NCBI GenBank assembly: GCA_023459215.1
Contig: JAEWVF010000019.1
Span: 62,001-126,000, forward strand
Direction of reading: 5' to 3'
Source of the DNA: Chloroflexota bacterium
Lineage (GTDB): Bacteria; Chloroflexota; Anaerolineae; Anaerolineales; Villigracilaceae
DNA length: 64,000 bases
Positions 33,363 to 40,793 of this stretch are shown in pieces. Both the position numbers and the translations under genes were made by a program. Under the pieces are notes generated by a model. The model made no database searches, had not been told where the DNA came from, and saw only the letters and a program-made list of their open reading frames with translations. Position 1 is the first letter of the stretch; the number at the start of each line of letters is the position of its first letter.

Positions 33363-34247
33363 ATGAATAGCCTGCAAATTACCTTATATCAAGGTGATTG
33401 TGGAGAAGTGCTTAAGTCTTTAGAAGATAATTCTATCGACTTAATTTTTACTTCGCCGCCTTATGCAGATAGCAGAGCGAACACATATGGAGGGCATAAA
33501 CCCGAAGATTATGTATCTTGGTTTTTGCCAATTTCACAAGAACTATTGCGCGTCCTAAAGCCAACGGGCACTTTTGTTCTAAACATTAAAGAAAAAGTTG
33601 TTAATGGCGAACGCCATACTTATGTTATCGAGTTAATTTTGGCAATGCGCCAACAAGGTTGGTTGTGGACAGAAGAATTTATCTGGCATAAAAAAAATAG
33701 CTATCCGGGAAAATGGCCTAATCGCTTTCGTGATTCTTGGGAAAGGCTCTTGCAATTCAATAAAACCAAGAAATTCCATATGTATCAAGAAGAAGTCATG
33801 GTTCCGATGGGTGATTGGGCAGACCGTCGCCTGAAAAACCTGAGTCAGACAGACAAAATTCGAGATAATTCAAAGGTTGGCAGCGGCTTTGGAAAAAGAA
33901 TTGCCAATTGGATTGGACGTGAAAAAGCATATCCAAACAATGTTTTACACATGGCAACCGAAACAAAAAATCGTAGCCATAGCGCTGTTTTTCCAGAAGA
34001 TTTGCCTGAATGGTTTATTAAACTGTTTACCAAAGAAGAAGATTGGGTGCTAGACCCTTTCATGGGATCGGGCACTACCCTTAAAGTGGCTCAGAGAATG
34101 GGTAGAAATGGCGTTGGGATAGAGATTTTGCCAAACTATTTTGAACTTGCTCGTCAAGAAATTCAGCCAAATATCGAAATTGAAGCGTTTCAGCAAATGT
34201 CCCTGCTAGAGAAAAAGGCAAAGTATGAATCCACTAAACCTGAATGA
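33363..34247 (+). CDS. Site-specific DNA methyltransferase (beta class)
   Basis: The 294-residue enzyme has catalytic motif IV near the N-terminus (TSPPY, residues 30-34) and the AdoMet-binding motif I near the C-terminus (DPFMGSGTT, 231-239). This order is that of beta-class amino-methyltransferases. SPPY favours N4-cytosine methylation, though N6-adenine cannot be excluded. GAGGTG lies close before the ATG. Its 3' end overlaps the endonuclease start by 23 bp, the usual arrangement of a type II pair. Codon and base use are AT-rich compared with neighbours. The recognition sequence is unknown. Confidence 0.9.
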   Translation: MNSLQITLYQGDCGEVLKSLEDNSIDLIFTSPPYADSRANTYGGHKPEDYVSWFLPISQELLRVLKPTGTFVLNIKEKVVNGERHTYVIELILAMRQQGWLWTEEFIWHKKNSYPGKWPNRFRDSWERLLQFNKTKKFHMYQEEVMVPMGDWADRRLKNLSQTDKIRDNSKVGSGFGKRIANWIGREKAYPNNVLHMATETKNRSHSAVFPEDLPEWFIKLFTKEEDWVLDPFMGSGTTLKVAQRMGRNGVGIEILPNYFELARQEIQPNIEIEAFQQMSLLEKKAKYESTKPE

Positions 34248-34983
34248 TGTTTCTGACTTTATTCAAGAAAATATCGGTGAATTTTACTCACGCCGAGAAG
34301 CTGCTTTACATACACTTAAATTAGGAAAAATATTACAGAAGAAAAACCCTTACCTTTTTAAGGCAAAAAATATTCACACTGCCCAAGATTTGGTCAAAGG
34401 GTTGCTTGATGCTCATCTTTCGTCCCAAGAAGAAGCGATTTTTGGTGAGTTTCTTGAGAAGTTAGCTATCTTTGTTTGTAAAAAAGTTTACGGGGGTAAA
34501 AAATCATCGGCAGAAGGAATAGATTTAGAGTTTGATTTGGATGGAATCATTTATATTATTTCAATAAAATCTGGGCCAAACTGGGGGAATAGCAGTCAGG
34601 TCAAGCGCATGATAGAAGATTTTCAGAAAGCCAAGCGAATCTTAAGAACAGGAAATCTGCAAACTCATATTATTGCAGTTAATGGTTGTTGTTATGGAAA
34701 AGATAATCGACCGGAGAAAAAGCAAGGCTACTATAAATATTGTGGTCAGGAATTTTGGTCTCTTATATCTGGGAATGACCAACTGTATCTGGAGATCATA
34801 AAACCGTTGGGGCATCAAGCTCGTCAAAGAAACGAGGCTTTTACAGAAAAATATTTGCAAATCTTGAGCGATTTTGTTGTTGAATTCCAGAACGATTTTT
34901 GCGATGGCATTCTCATCAATTGGGAAAAATTGGTGCAGTTCAATTCGGGTAAAAAGATTAAAAAGGAGAAGAAAAAGAAATGA
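34225..34983 (+). CDS. Type II restriction endonuclease, PD-(D/E)XK type
   Basis: The 252-residue protein is placed as the cognate nuclease of the methyltransferase. A plausible PD-(D/E)XK core is EGIDLEFDLDG followed by YIISIKSGPNWGN, with Asp100, Glu102 and Lys115 as candidates. The flanking N-terminal (about 20-80) and C-terminal (190-240) parts look helical, and the tail is lysine-rich. From memory it resembles the family annotated as PmeII-type endonucleases or 'cytosolic protein', but I cannot confirm this. It overlaps the gene before by 23 bp and the gene after by 4 bp (ATGA). Confidence 0.8.
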   Translation: MNPLNLNDVSDFIQENIGEFYSRREAALHTLKLGKILQKKNPYLFKAKNIHTAQDLVKGLLDAHLSSQEEAIFGEFLEKLAIFVCKKVYGGKKSSAEGIDLEFDLDGIIYIISIKSGPNWGNSSQVKRMIEDFQKAKRILRTGNLQTHIIAVNGCCYGKDNRPEKKQGYYKYCGQEFWSLISGNDQLYLEIIKPLGHQARQRNEAFTEKYLQILSDFVVEFQNDFCDGILINWEKLVQFNSGKKIKKEKKKK

Positions 34984-35357
34984 CTCTCCCTGAACTGCCC
35001 CCCCATGCAATGCGAAAAATCGAACGATTCAAACAAAAACGATTAAAAGTTTTACAAGGTATAACTTTTACAGACATCCTATCTGGACGATTTTTCTTAT
35101 CAGGCGAACTAACTACCATTCATGATCTCGTATATCATCGCTTGGATGAACATTTTTCAAATATCACATCAACGATGTTTGATGAACTCCGCGCACAACT
35201 TCCTGAGATAAAGCAAATTGGCTATTTGACCAGCGATCCGGTTTTTGATAGTGAATGGGATAACCAATTAAATAAATTCATTGTGGAATTTTCCAAGATA
35301 TTTACAAGAGACGGCCAAATAAACTGGCAAAAATTATCTGAAATCCCATCACAATAA
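34980..35357 (+). CDS. Small protein resembling the endonuclease without its catalytic core
   Basis: This 125-residue protein is translationally coupled to the endonuclease gene (ATGA overlap). Residues 41-73 align without gaps with endonuclease residues 47-79 (T..DLV..LD.H.S......F.E shared). Residues 78-123 align with 192-239 (F.VEF...F..DG.INW.KL shared). The segment between, which in the endonuclease contains Asp100, Glu102 and Lys115, is missing. It is therefore probably a non-catalytic paralog: a partner subunit, a recognition or control protein, or a decaying copy. It has no helix-turn-helix of the usual C-protein kind. The frame is intact. Confidence 0.78.
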   Translation: MTLPELPPHAMRKIERFKQKRLKVLQGITFTDILSGRFFLSGELTTIHDLVYHRLDEHFSNITSTMFDELRAQLPEIKQIGYLTSDPVFDSEWDNQLNKFIVEFSKIFTRDGQINWQKLSEIPSQ

Positions 35358-35372
35358 ATAACCCCAAGTCAA

Positions 35373-35412
35373 AAACGAGAAACGAGCCTGCCAACTCATT
35401 TCTCGTTTCTTA
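35373..35412 (+). terminator. Terminator-like hairpin after the R-M operon
   Basis: AAACGAGAAA (35373-35382) pairs with TTTCTCGTTT (35399-35408) and is followed by CTTATTTC. It is AT-rich like the island itself. Confidence 0.55.
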
Positions 35413-35485
35413 TTTCACCCCTTTCACTTTTTCACCTTTCCACTTTCTACTTTCCCCTTTCCACCACCCCCAAGGAGACCCACCC

Positions 35486-36496
35486 ATGCGTCGAAAAGCA
35501 ATCCTGATTACTGGAGCCGCCGGAGAAGTTGGGCAAGCCCTCATCCAGCAACTCGCCGGACAGGGCGCAGACAACCTGCTGACCCTCGATGTGCGCCCGC
35601 TGCCTGCCCACCTGGCCGGAAAAGCCACCCATTACCAGGCCGATATTCTCGACAAAGCCCTCTTCGACCGCCTCGTCATCGAGTACGACATCACCACCAT
35701 CTACCACATGGCCGCCATCCTCTCGACCAGTGGTGAGTTCAACCCGATGGCCGCCCACACCGTCAACGTCGAAGGAACCATGCGCCTGCTCAACCTGGCC
35801 GCCGAACAATCCGACTGGAAGCGCGAAGCCGTCAAATTCATCTTCCCCAGCTCGGTGGCCGTTTTCGGCATGCAAAACCTCGACAACAAGGCCAAACATC
35901 CCCGCCCGCAGGAATGGGAATGGAACTATCCCATCACCATGTATGGCTGCAACAAACTCTACGGCGAAACCCTGGGCGTCTATTTTGCCAAACACTACAA
36001 GCAGCTCGCCGAAACCGAACCGACCTTTGTCGACTTTCGCTGCGTGCGCTACCCCGGCCTGATCAGCGCCTTCACCGTCCCCAGCGGCGGCACCAGCGAC
36101 TACGGCCCCGAAATGCTCCACGCCGCCGCCCAGGGCCAGCCTTACGCCTGTTTCGTCCGCCCCGACAGCGCCATCCCCTTCATGGCCATGCCCGACGCCA
36201 TCGACGCCGTCATCCAACTGGCCGCCGCCCCGCGCGAAAAACTCACCCGCCAAATCTACAACATCACCGCCTTCAGCCTGAGCGCCGAACAAATCGCCGC
36301 CCGCGTCCAGGCCCACTTCCCCGGCGCGCAAATCAGCTACGAACCGCATCTCAAGCGCCAGCGCATCGTCGATTCGTGGCCGGTGGATATGAACGATGAT
36401 GCCGCCCGCCGCGATTGGAGCTGGAAACCGGCCTACGACGCCGACCGTTCCTTTGACGAATACCTCGTCCCCAACATCCGCGCTCGTTACGCCTAG
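35486..36496 (+). CDS. NAD-dependent epimerase/dehydratase, L-threonine 3-dehydrogenase-like SDR
   Basis: This 336-residue extended SDR has the nucleotide motif LITGAAGEVGQALIQQL and the catalytic YGCNK (YxxxK). The segment FRCVRYPGLISAFTVPSGGTSDYGPEM closely resembles the SDR-type L-threonine 3-dehydrogenase, which oxidises threonine to 2-amino-3-ketobutyrate. No kbl-like ligase gene is adjacent, so the function could also be a sugar epimerase. It lies directly after the island's right border, with CAAGGAGACC upstream of the ATG. GC content returns to the high level of the surroundings. Confidence 0.85.
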   Translation: MRRKAILITGAAGEVGQALIQQLAGQGADNLLTLDVRPLPAHLAGKATHYQADILDKALFDRLVIEYDITTIYHMAAILSTSGEFNPMAAHTVNVEGTMRLLNLAAEQSDWKREAVKFIFPSSVAVFGMQNLDNKAKHPRPQEWEWNYPITMYGCNKLYGETLGVYFAKHYKQLAETEPTFVDFRCVRYPGLISAFTVPSGGTSDYGPEMLHAAAQGQPYACFVRPDSAIPFMAMPDAIDAVIQLAAAPREKLTRQIYNITAFSLSAEQIAARVQAHFPGAQISYEPHLKRQRIVDSWPVDMNDDAARRDWSWKPAYDADRSFDEYLVPNIRARYA

Positions 36497-36507
36497 CCCC
36501 CTCCCTG

Positions 36508-36544
36508 CCCTCCCCCAAATTCAAGATCGGAATTTGGGGGAGGG
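36508..36544. repeat. Perfect 15-bp inverted repeat between SDR and lipoprotein genes
   Basis: CCCTCCCCCAAATTC (36508-36522) and GAATTTGGGGGAGGG (36530-36544) form a perfect stem with a 7-nt loop. There is no T-run, so it is not a standard terminator. It ends 18 bp before the next ATG. Confidence 0.7.
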
Positions 36545-36562
36545 TGGGGGTAGTGTAAAATC

Positions 36563-37423
36563 ATGGGGATGAAACCGATTTTTTACCGTATCCTGACTTT
36601 GCTTCTGACCCTGGGCCTGGCTGCCTGCTCCGGCCTTTCCGCGCAGGAGCAGACTCCCCTCAGCCTGGCTGCCGTTCCAGAAACCGAATCCACGCTCACG
36701 CCCAGCGCCACCATCGACTGGTTCCCGGCCACCCCGACCGCCACCATCTCGGCGACCATCGAACCCAGCCCAACCGTCATCCCCATGCCGGGGCTTGGGC
36801 GGGTGACGTTCAGCGACGATTTCGCCTCGCCGGAGGCCTGGCTGCGCGCCAAACCGGCTGGCGACGGCACCAACAGCGTCATCATCGAGCGCAACCGCGC
36901 CACGATTGCGATTAACTTCCCCCCGGCAACCATCTCCAGCCTGCACAGCCAGTTGCTCCTGAGCGATTTCTACGCCGAAGTGGATGTTTCGGTCAACCGC
37001 TGCGAGTCCGCCGACGCCTACGGCCTGCTCTTCCGCGCCGCCGGCGATTTTGACAGCTACCGATTTATTCTCAACTGCAAGGGCGAGACCCGCGCCGAAC
37101 GGATGCGCGGCGCGGTCGTCTACCCACTTAGCGAGTGGGTTCCCAGCGGCGATGCGCCGCCTGGCGCGCCCGCCGAAGTGAAACTGGGCGTTTGGGTATC
37201 GGGCGTCGAGATGCGTTTCTTCCTGAATGGGCGTTACCAGTTCAGCGTACTCGACCCGATTTTTCGCAACGGCACCCTGGGAATTTTCGCCAGCGCCGAA
37301 AGCCCGTTTGGGATGAATATCAGTTTTAGCAACCTGAACGTGATGGATGTCGCTTATGTTTCGCCCACCCCCACGCCCACGCCGACCAATACTCCCACCC
37401 CCAGCCGGACTCCCCGTCCGTAA
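36563..37423 (+). CDS. Lipoprotein with LamG/concanavalin-like beta domain
   Basis: A signal peptide ends in the lipobox LAAC (about residue 21). A Thr/Pro linker runs to about residue 75. The main domain (about 80-255) has the jelly-roll pattern of sugar-binding or DUF1080-like proteins: VTFSDDFASPEAWLRA, FYAEVDVSVNRCESADAYGLLFRAAGDFDSYRFIL, and LGIFASAESPFGMNISFSNLNV. The protein ends in another TP repeat. It is probably an external binding protein; no catalytic residues can be assigned. A second ATG at 36569 is an alternative start. Confidence 0.75.
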   Translation: MGMKPIFYRILTLLLTLGLAACSGLSAQEQTPLSLAAVPETESTLTPSATIDWFPATPTATISATIEPSPTVIPMPGLGRVTFSDDFASPEAWLRAKPAGDGTNSVIIERNRATIAINFPPATISSLHSQLLLSDFYAEVDVSVNRCESADAYGLLFRAAGDFDSYRFILNCKGETRAERMRGAVVYPLSEWVPSGDAPPGAPAEVKLGVWVSGVEMRFFLNGRYQFSVLDPIFRNGTLGIFASAESPFGMNISFSNLNVMDVAYVSPTPTPTPTNTPTPSRTPRP

Positions 37424-37455
37424 GCGTTCACAACCGCAAATTACGGAGATTTAAA

Positions 37456-37624
37456 TTCAGTAAATCACAGGCTTGATGTCATTGCGAGAAGGCCGAAGGC
37501 CGACGAAGCAATCTCCCGTTTAGCGAGAACGGTTTGTCGCCTAGTTCATCCCCGATTAAGTGGAGATTGCTTCGTTGCGAAGAACGCTCCTCGCAATGAC
37601 AGGCTGGATTTGTGATTTACTGAA
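37456..37624. repeat. MITE-like nested palindrome (TGTCATTGCGAG family)
   Basis: Outer arms TTCAGTAAATCACA (37456-37469) and TGTGATTTACTGAA (37611-37624) are a perfect 14-bp inverted repeat. Inner arms TGTCATTGCGAG (37477-37488) and CTCGCAATGACA (37590-37601) are perfect over 12 bp. The centre contains GAAGCAATCTC-type sequence. This family is dispersed in many bacterial genomes. It lies at the end of both converging transcription units and may act as terminator. Confidence 0.85.
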
Positions 37625-37633
37625 ATTGCCTTT

Positions 37634-37948
37634 TTACGGCAGCAACACTTCGATCACCGACTGGATGATCTTGCTGCGATAATCGATGGCCGCCTGGACG
37701 TTCTGCATGTGGATATCGTAAATGACCGGATCGACCTCGGCTTTGCCAGCTTCGTTCTTGACGGTCGGCAGGGTGGTGGTGTTGTCACCGTCCAGCTTGA
37801 TGACCGAGCGGGCGGCCAGGTTGGGCTTGTCGGCTTTGCCCACTTCCACCGTCTGGGTTTCGACGGTCAGGGTGGCGGCGTCTTTGACATATTTGGCGAC
37901 TTCGTCGGCCACGTTCTTGAGCGCTTCTTTGATTTCGGGGGTTGCCAT
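37634..37948 (-). CDS. Small protein made of one copy of the shared protease-locus domain
   Basis: The 104-residue product has no known family that I recognise. It has a helical N-terminal half (EIKEALKNVADEVAKYVKDAATLTVET), a strand segment SVIKLDGDNTTTLP (48-61) and a C-terminal helix DIHMQNVQAAIDYRSKIIQSVIEVL. The same order and several residues occur in the last ~105 residues of the clan CD peptidase (FTRINVDGDTVVCLP...EIHMQMVKQAQESRAEF). The start at 37948 has GGAGG 7 nt upstream. It follows the 211-residue gene by 11 bp and ends the operon just before a MITE-like element. Confidence 0.72.
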   Translation of the reverse strand: MATPEIKEALKNVADEVAKYVKDAATLTVETQTVEVGKADKPNLAARSVIKLDGDNTTTLPTVKNEAGKAEVDPVIYDIHMQNVQAAIDYRSKIIQSVIEVLLP

Positions 37949-37959
37949 GTTTGTTCCTC

Positions 37960-38595
37960 CTAAGGTTGGTTGAGAGATTGCAGGGCTTGCCATTGTTGTG
38001 AAAGCTGTGAAACGAATTGGTACGCCATCGGCAGGGCCATCAGGGCCGCGCCGGGCGTGGTCAGCGCCAGGGAGATTTTCCCGGCGGCAATGGTAACAGT
38101 CGAGAACATGCGCAAACGCAGGTTGCGGGTGAGCAGTTCGCGGCGCAGGCTGCGAGTGTGGGCGCGCAAATCGTCAGGGGCGGCGTCTGCGGCGAGCACT
38201 GTCAGCGCGTCGCCGGTCCAGTTGATGCGGGTGACAGCCAACGGTGAGTCCGCCGCGCCGCTTTCCACCTGGGCAAAATTCAGCACATCGCGGTTGATGC
38301 GCTCCATGAAGGCGTCAAAATCAGCCTGGGCTTTTTGCATCGCGTCCGAAACGGTTTCACCAATCCCAAAGCTGACTCCTTTGTCCGCCTGGCCCGTTTC
38401 GGCTTCCTGAATCAGCGCCAGCAGTTGGCCCTCGGGCGAGGCTTCATCCACCGCGCTGAAGGCGGCCACATCGAAGGAGACCGCGCCTTGCCCGGCTTCG
38501 GCTGGGGCGGCAGGGGGGAACAGACCGTCCAGGCGGGTCAGGGCGGATTCCATCTCGGCTTCGAAAACGGCAAAATCTGGGTCGGCGGAAGTCAT
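37960..38595 (-). CDS. 211-residue protein with divergent copy of the shared domain and hydrophobic C-terminus
   Basis: I do not recognise a known family. Residues 1-90 are acidic and Ala-rich. Residues 92-135 run through a helix (FDAFMERINRDVLNF) to VTRINWTGDALTVLA, which matches FTRINVDGDTVVCLP of the protease next door. A charged helix follows (LRAHTRSLRRELLTRNLRLRM). Residues 166-196 are hydrophobic (TIAAGKISLALTTPGAALMALP) and could associate with membrane. The ATG at 38595 is next to the protease stop codon, so translation is probably coupled. A longer frame from 38748 overlaps the protease gene and is not used. Confidence 0.68.
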   Translation of the reverse strand: MTSADPDFAVFEAEMESALTRLDGLFPPAAPAEAGQGAVSFDVAAFSAVDEASPEGQLLALIQEAETGQADKGVSFGIGETVSDAMQKAQADFDAFMERINRDVLNFAQVESGAADSPLAVTRINWTGDALTVLAADAAPDDLRAHTRSLRRELLTRNLRLRMFSTVTIAAGKISLALTTPGAALMALPMAYQFVSQLSQQWQALQSLNQP

Positions 38596-38597
38596 GG

Positions 38598-40601
38598 CTA
38601 GGATTTGGGCAGGATGTTGACCAGGCTGGTGGCGGCGCTGACCACGGTTTTCATGAACTCGGCCCGGCTTTCCTGGGCCTGTTTGACCATCTGCATGTGG
38701 ATTTCCCAGACCTCGGTATCGACTTCGCCGTCTTTCTTGGGCAGGCAAACCACGGTATCGCCATCGACGTTGATGCGGGTAAAGGCGCGCAGTTCGGCGT
38801 TGCTCATCTTTTTGTTCTCGAATTTGGCCCCGGCCAGGTCGTCGGCGACATAGGTCGAGATTTCCAGGCTGGCGGCATCGTCGAGGGCGTCAGACAGGTA
38901 TTTGCCGACTTTGTCGAGAAATTCCTTGAGCTGGCTGCTGGTTCGCGGGGCGGATTCACCTTCCGCGCCATCAGCCGGTTTTTTGAACATGTCGGTAATG
39001 CCATAATCCTCGCCCGGCCCGCTCGAAGCGGATTTGGCGACCGGGGTGCGTTCGACGATAACAGGTTGGTAGGAGGCCGATGCGCTGGCAACCGAAGCCG
39101 GGGCCTTGGCGACAATTTCACCGAGCGAGGCGCGTTCGGCGAGGGGCGTTTCCTTGTCCTTGAGCACCATGCGCACCGCCGGGTCGCCGAGCAGGGCATA
39201 GTTGCGGGCATCGTTGTTGGATGTCCACATGCCGGCCAGTTTGACTTCGCTCTGGTTTTCGGGCGTGGTTTCTTCAAGTTCCGTGGTCAGGTCGGTTGAA
39301 ATTTCGGCGTAGCGTTCGTTGAAGTACTCGGTCGCGTTGCCGGCGGGTTTGCCGTTCAGCAGAGCATCGATGGTTGAATTGAAGGTTTCGACATCCCGCA
39401 CCGTACCGTCCCACAGGATCGAGGAACCCCAGGCGCGTTCGATATGGGCGAAAACGGCCAGCGCACCGCCGCGCGGGTGGCTGAGCAGGCGCATCGGCAG
39501 TTGCGCCAGGAAGGCGTGCGGGGCGATTTCCTTCTGCTCGCCAAATGCCTGGCGGTAGAAATTATCCATTTTGGGCGTGCCGCCGCCGTAACAGGCAAAG
39601 ATAAAGGCCATCATGCCAAAGACATCCGCGTCCGAAGCAACGTCTTCGGCGGAGAAATAATGGTCGGGGGTGATGGGTTTGCGCACTTTTGGGCCAGGCC
39701 AATCCTGGCAGAGCAGCGCTCCGGTGTGCGGCAGTTGACGCGGGTCGTTCATCTTGAAGTTCATACCGTGGCTGGCGGTGAAGAGCAGGGCCGGGGTGTT
39801 TTTACCGCCGATGTAGTTGGCCAGGTTGGCTTTGGTGGCCTTGTCCGGGTCGACCACATCCAATTTCCAATCTTTGTAGTCTTTTTTCATGCCTTCGGCC
39901 AGCGGCTTGATCAGGTGCTCGGTAGACATCTGGGTGGCGCGGTCGTTCGGGTTGGCGACGCCGAAGAAGGCGGCGCGTTTGCCGCGCGAGATGCCCTTGG
40001 TTTCGGCTTCGACTACCGATTTGGCGTACTGGTAATAATCTTCGAGCTTTTCGAAATAGATGCGGCCCACGGCATATTGCACATCCAGTTGGTATTGCAC
40101 GCTGAAGGGGATGGTCTCCGGCGAGCCGACCAGCATCAGGTAATAGGGCACTTTCTCAGGGTCAGCCGGGCCGGGGCCGCGTCCGAAACGCTTCAGGAAA
40201 TCGTTTTTATTTTCACCCTGTTTGTAGCCATTTTCCTGGCCGATGAATTCGCGGTAATAATGCGCCTTTTGCGCGGCGGCCTGCTTTTTGCGGTGGTCGA
40301 GCAGCGGCTTGAGCGCTTCCTTGAGCGCATCGACCGATTTTTGCGGCAGGTTGTTGGGGAAGACCACCCCCCAGCCGGATTCTTCGAGTTTGGTATCGTC
40401 AATGCCTTCCGAGACGCCAAAATGTTCGGCTTTTTGCTTATCCAGGGCGCGGCGGCGCTGGATGTCTTTCAGGTCATCGGGGGTCAGTTTTTGGCCGCGG
40501 GCTACCTTTGAAATCATTTCTGTGGTGATGGCTGCGCCCAGTTCGTCGCTGTAGCTGCTGCCATCGGCGTTGATGCCATTAAGCATTAATTCTTGGGTCA
40601 T
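38598..40601 (-). CDS. Clan CD (caspase/gingipain-like, C25-type) cysteine peptidase with C-terminal association domain
   Basis: The 667-residue protein contains a caspase-fold peptidase at about 150-480. The catalytic dyad is His278 in LLFTASHGMNF and Cys337 in FIFACYGGGTP, each at the end of a hydrophobic strand as in clan CD. NYALLGDPAVRM (467-478) is typical of gingipain-like C25 enzymes. There is no signal peptide, so it should act in the cytoplasm. A low-complexity linker (about 495-555) leads to a C-terminal ~105-residue domain that is also present in the two following genes. AAGGAG lies 8 nt before the ATG at 40601. Substrate and trigger are unknown. Confidence 0.85.
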   Translation of the reverse strand: MTQELMLNGINADGSSYSDELGAAITTEMISKVARGQKLTPDDLKDIQRRRALDKQKAEHFGVSEGIDDTKLEESGWGVVFPNNLPQKSVDALKEALKPLLDHRKKQAAAQKAHYYREFIGQENGYKQGENKNDFLKRFGRGPGPADPEKVPYYLMLVGSPETIPFSVQYQLDVQYAVGRIYFEKLEDYYQYAKSVVEAETKGISRGKRAAFFGVANPNDRATQMSTEHLIKPLAEGMKKDYKDWKLDVVDPDKATKANLANYIGGKNTPALLFTASHGMNFKMNDPRQLPHTGALLCQDWPGPKVRKPITPDHYFSAEDVASDADVFGMMAFIFACYGGGTPKMDNFYRQAFGEQKEIAPHAFLAQLPMRLLSHPRGGALAVFAHIERAWGSSILWDGTVRDVETFNSTIDALLNGKPAGNATEYFNERYAEISTDLTTELEETTPENQSEVKLAGMWTSNNDARNYALLGDPAVRMVLKDKETPLAERASLGEIVAKAPASVASASASYQPVIVERTPVAKSASSGPGEDYGITDMFKKPADGAEGESAPRTSSQLKEFLDKVGKYLSDALDDAASLEISTYVADDLAGAKFENKKMSNAELRAFTRINVDGDTVVCLPKKDGEVDTEVWEIHMQMVKQAQESRAEFMKTVVSAATSLVNILPKS

Positions 40602-40753
40602 ACGGCTCTCTCCTTTGGAATGGTGATCGGTTACATCAGGGTTGTTGCCGGCAAATTTCAGCTTCGGGGATTGGCAATTGCTAACTACCGCGTCCACCTG
40701 GGTTGCGCTGCGCTCTTCGGGTTTGGCCGATGGGAAGGGTATGTGAAATAAAG

Positions 40754-40784
40754 TTTCCGCCAGCATCAGAGACACTGGCGGAAA
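40754..40784 (-). terminator. Hairpin between the C39-like and C25-like genes
   Basis: TTTCCGCCAG (40754-40763) pairs perfectly with CTGGCGGAAA (40775-40784), followed on the minus strand by CTTTATTTC. It may separate or attenuate transcription between the two protease genes, which are 192 bp apart; the rest of that gap holds no recognised signal. Confidence 0.6.
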
Positions 40785-40793
40785 GCAAATGAA

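Larger units (their letters stand above)
33286..35453. mobile_element. AT-rich restriction-modification island with inverted purine-rich borders
   Basis: The left border (33286-33320) and right border (35421-35453) are imperfect inverted copies of a GAAAGTAGAAAAG-type tract and share the exact 15-mer GTGAAAAAGTGAAAG (33306-33320; inverted at 35421-35435). Between them lie three overlapping genes that are far richer in A and T than purA or the downstream SDR gene. This points to horizontal acquisition. No transposase or integrase is present, so the mode of movement is unknown; recombination between dispersed tracts is possible. Confidence 0.65.

Noticed and set aside
34980..35357. Third R-M gene as controller (C) protein
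   Set aside because: It has no helix-turn-helix pattern, is downstream instead of upstream, and instead matches both ends of the endonuclease.
37960..38595. 211-residue protein as bacterial gasdermin
   Set aside because: The layout next to a caspase-like protease is suggestive, but the sequence shows no gasdermin-like beta pattern and it matches the neighbouring domain instead.
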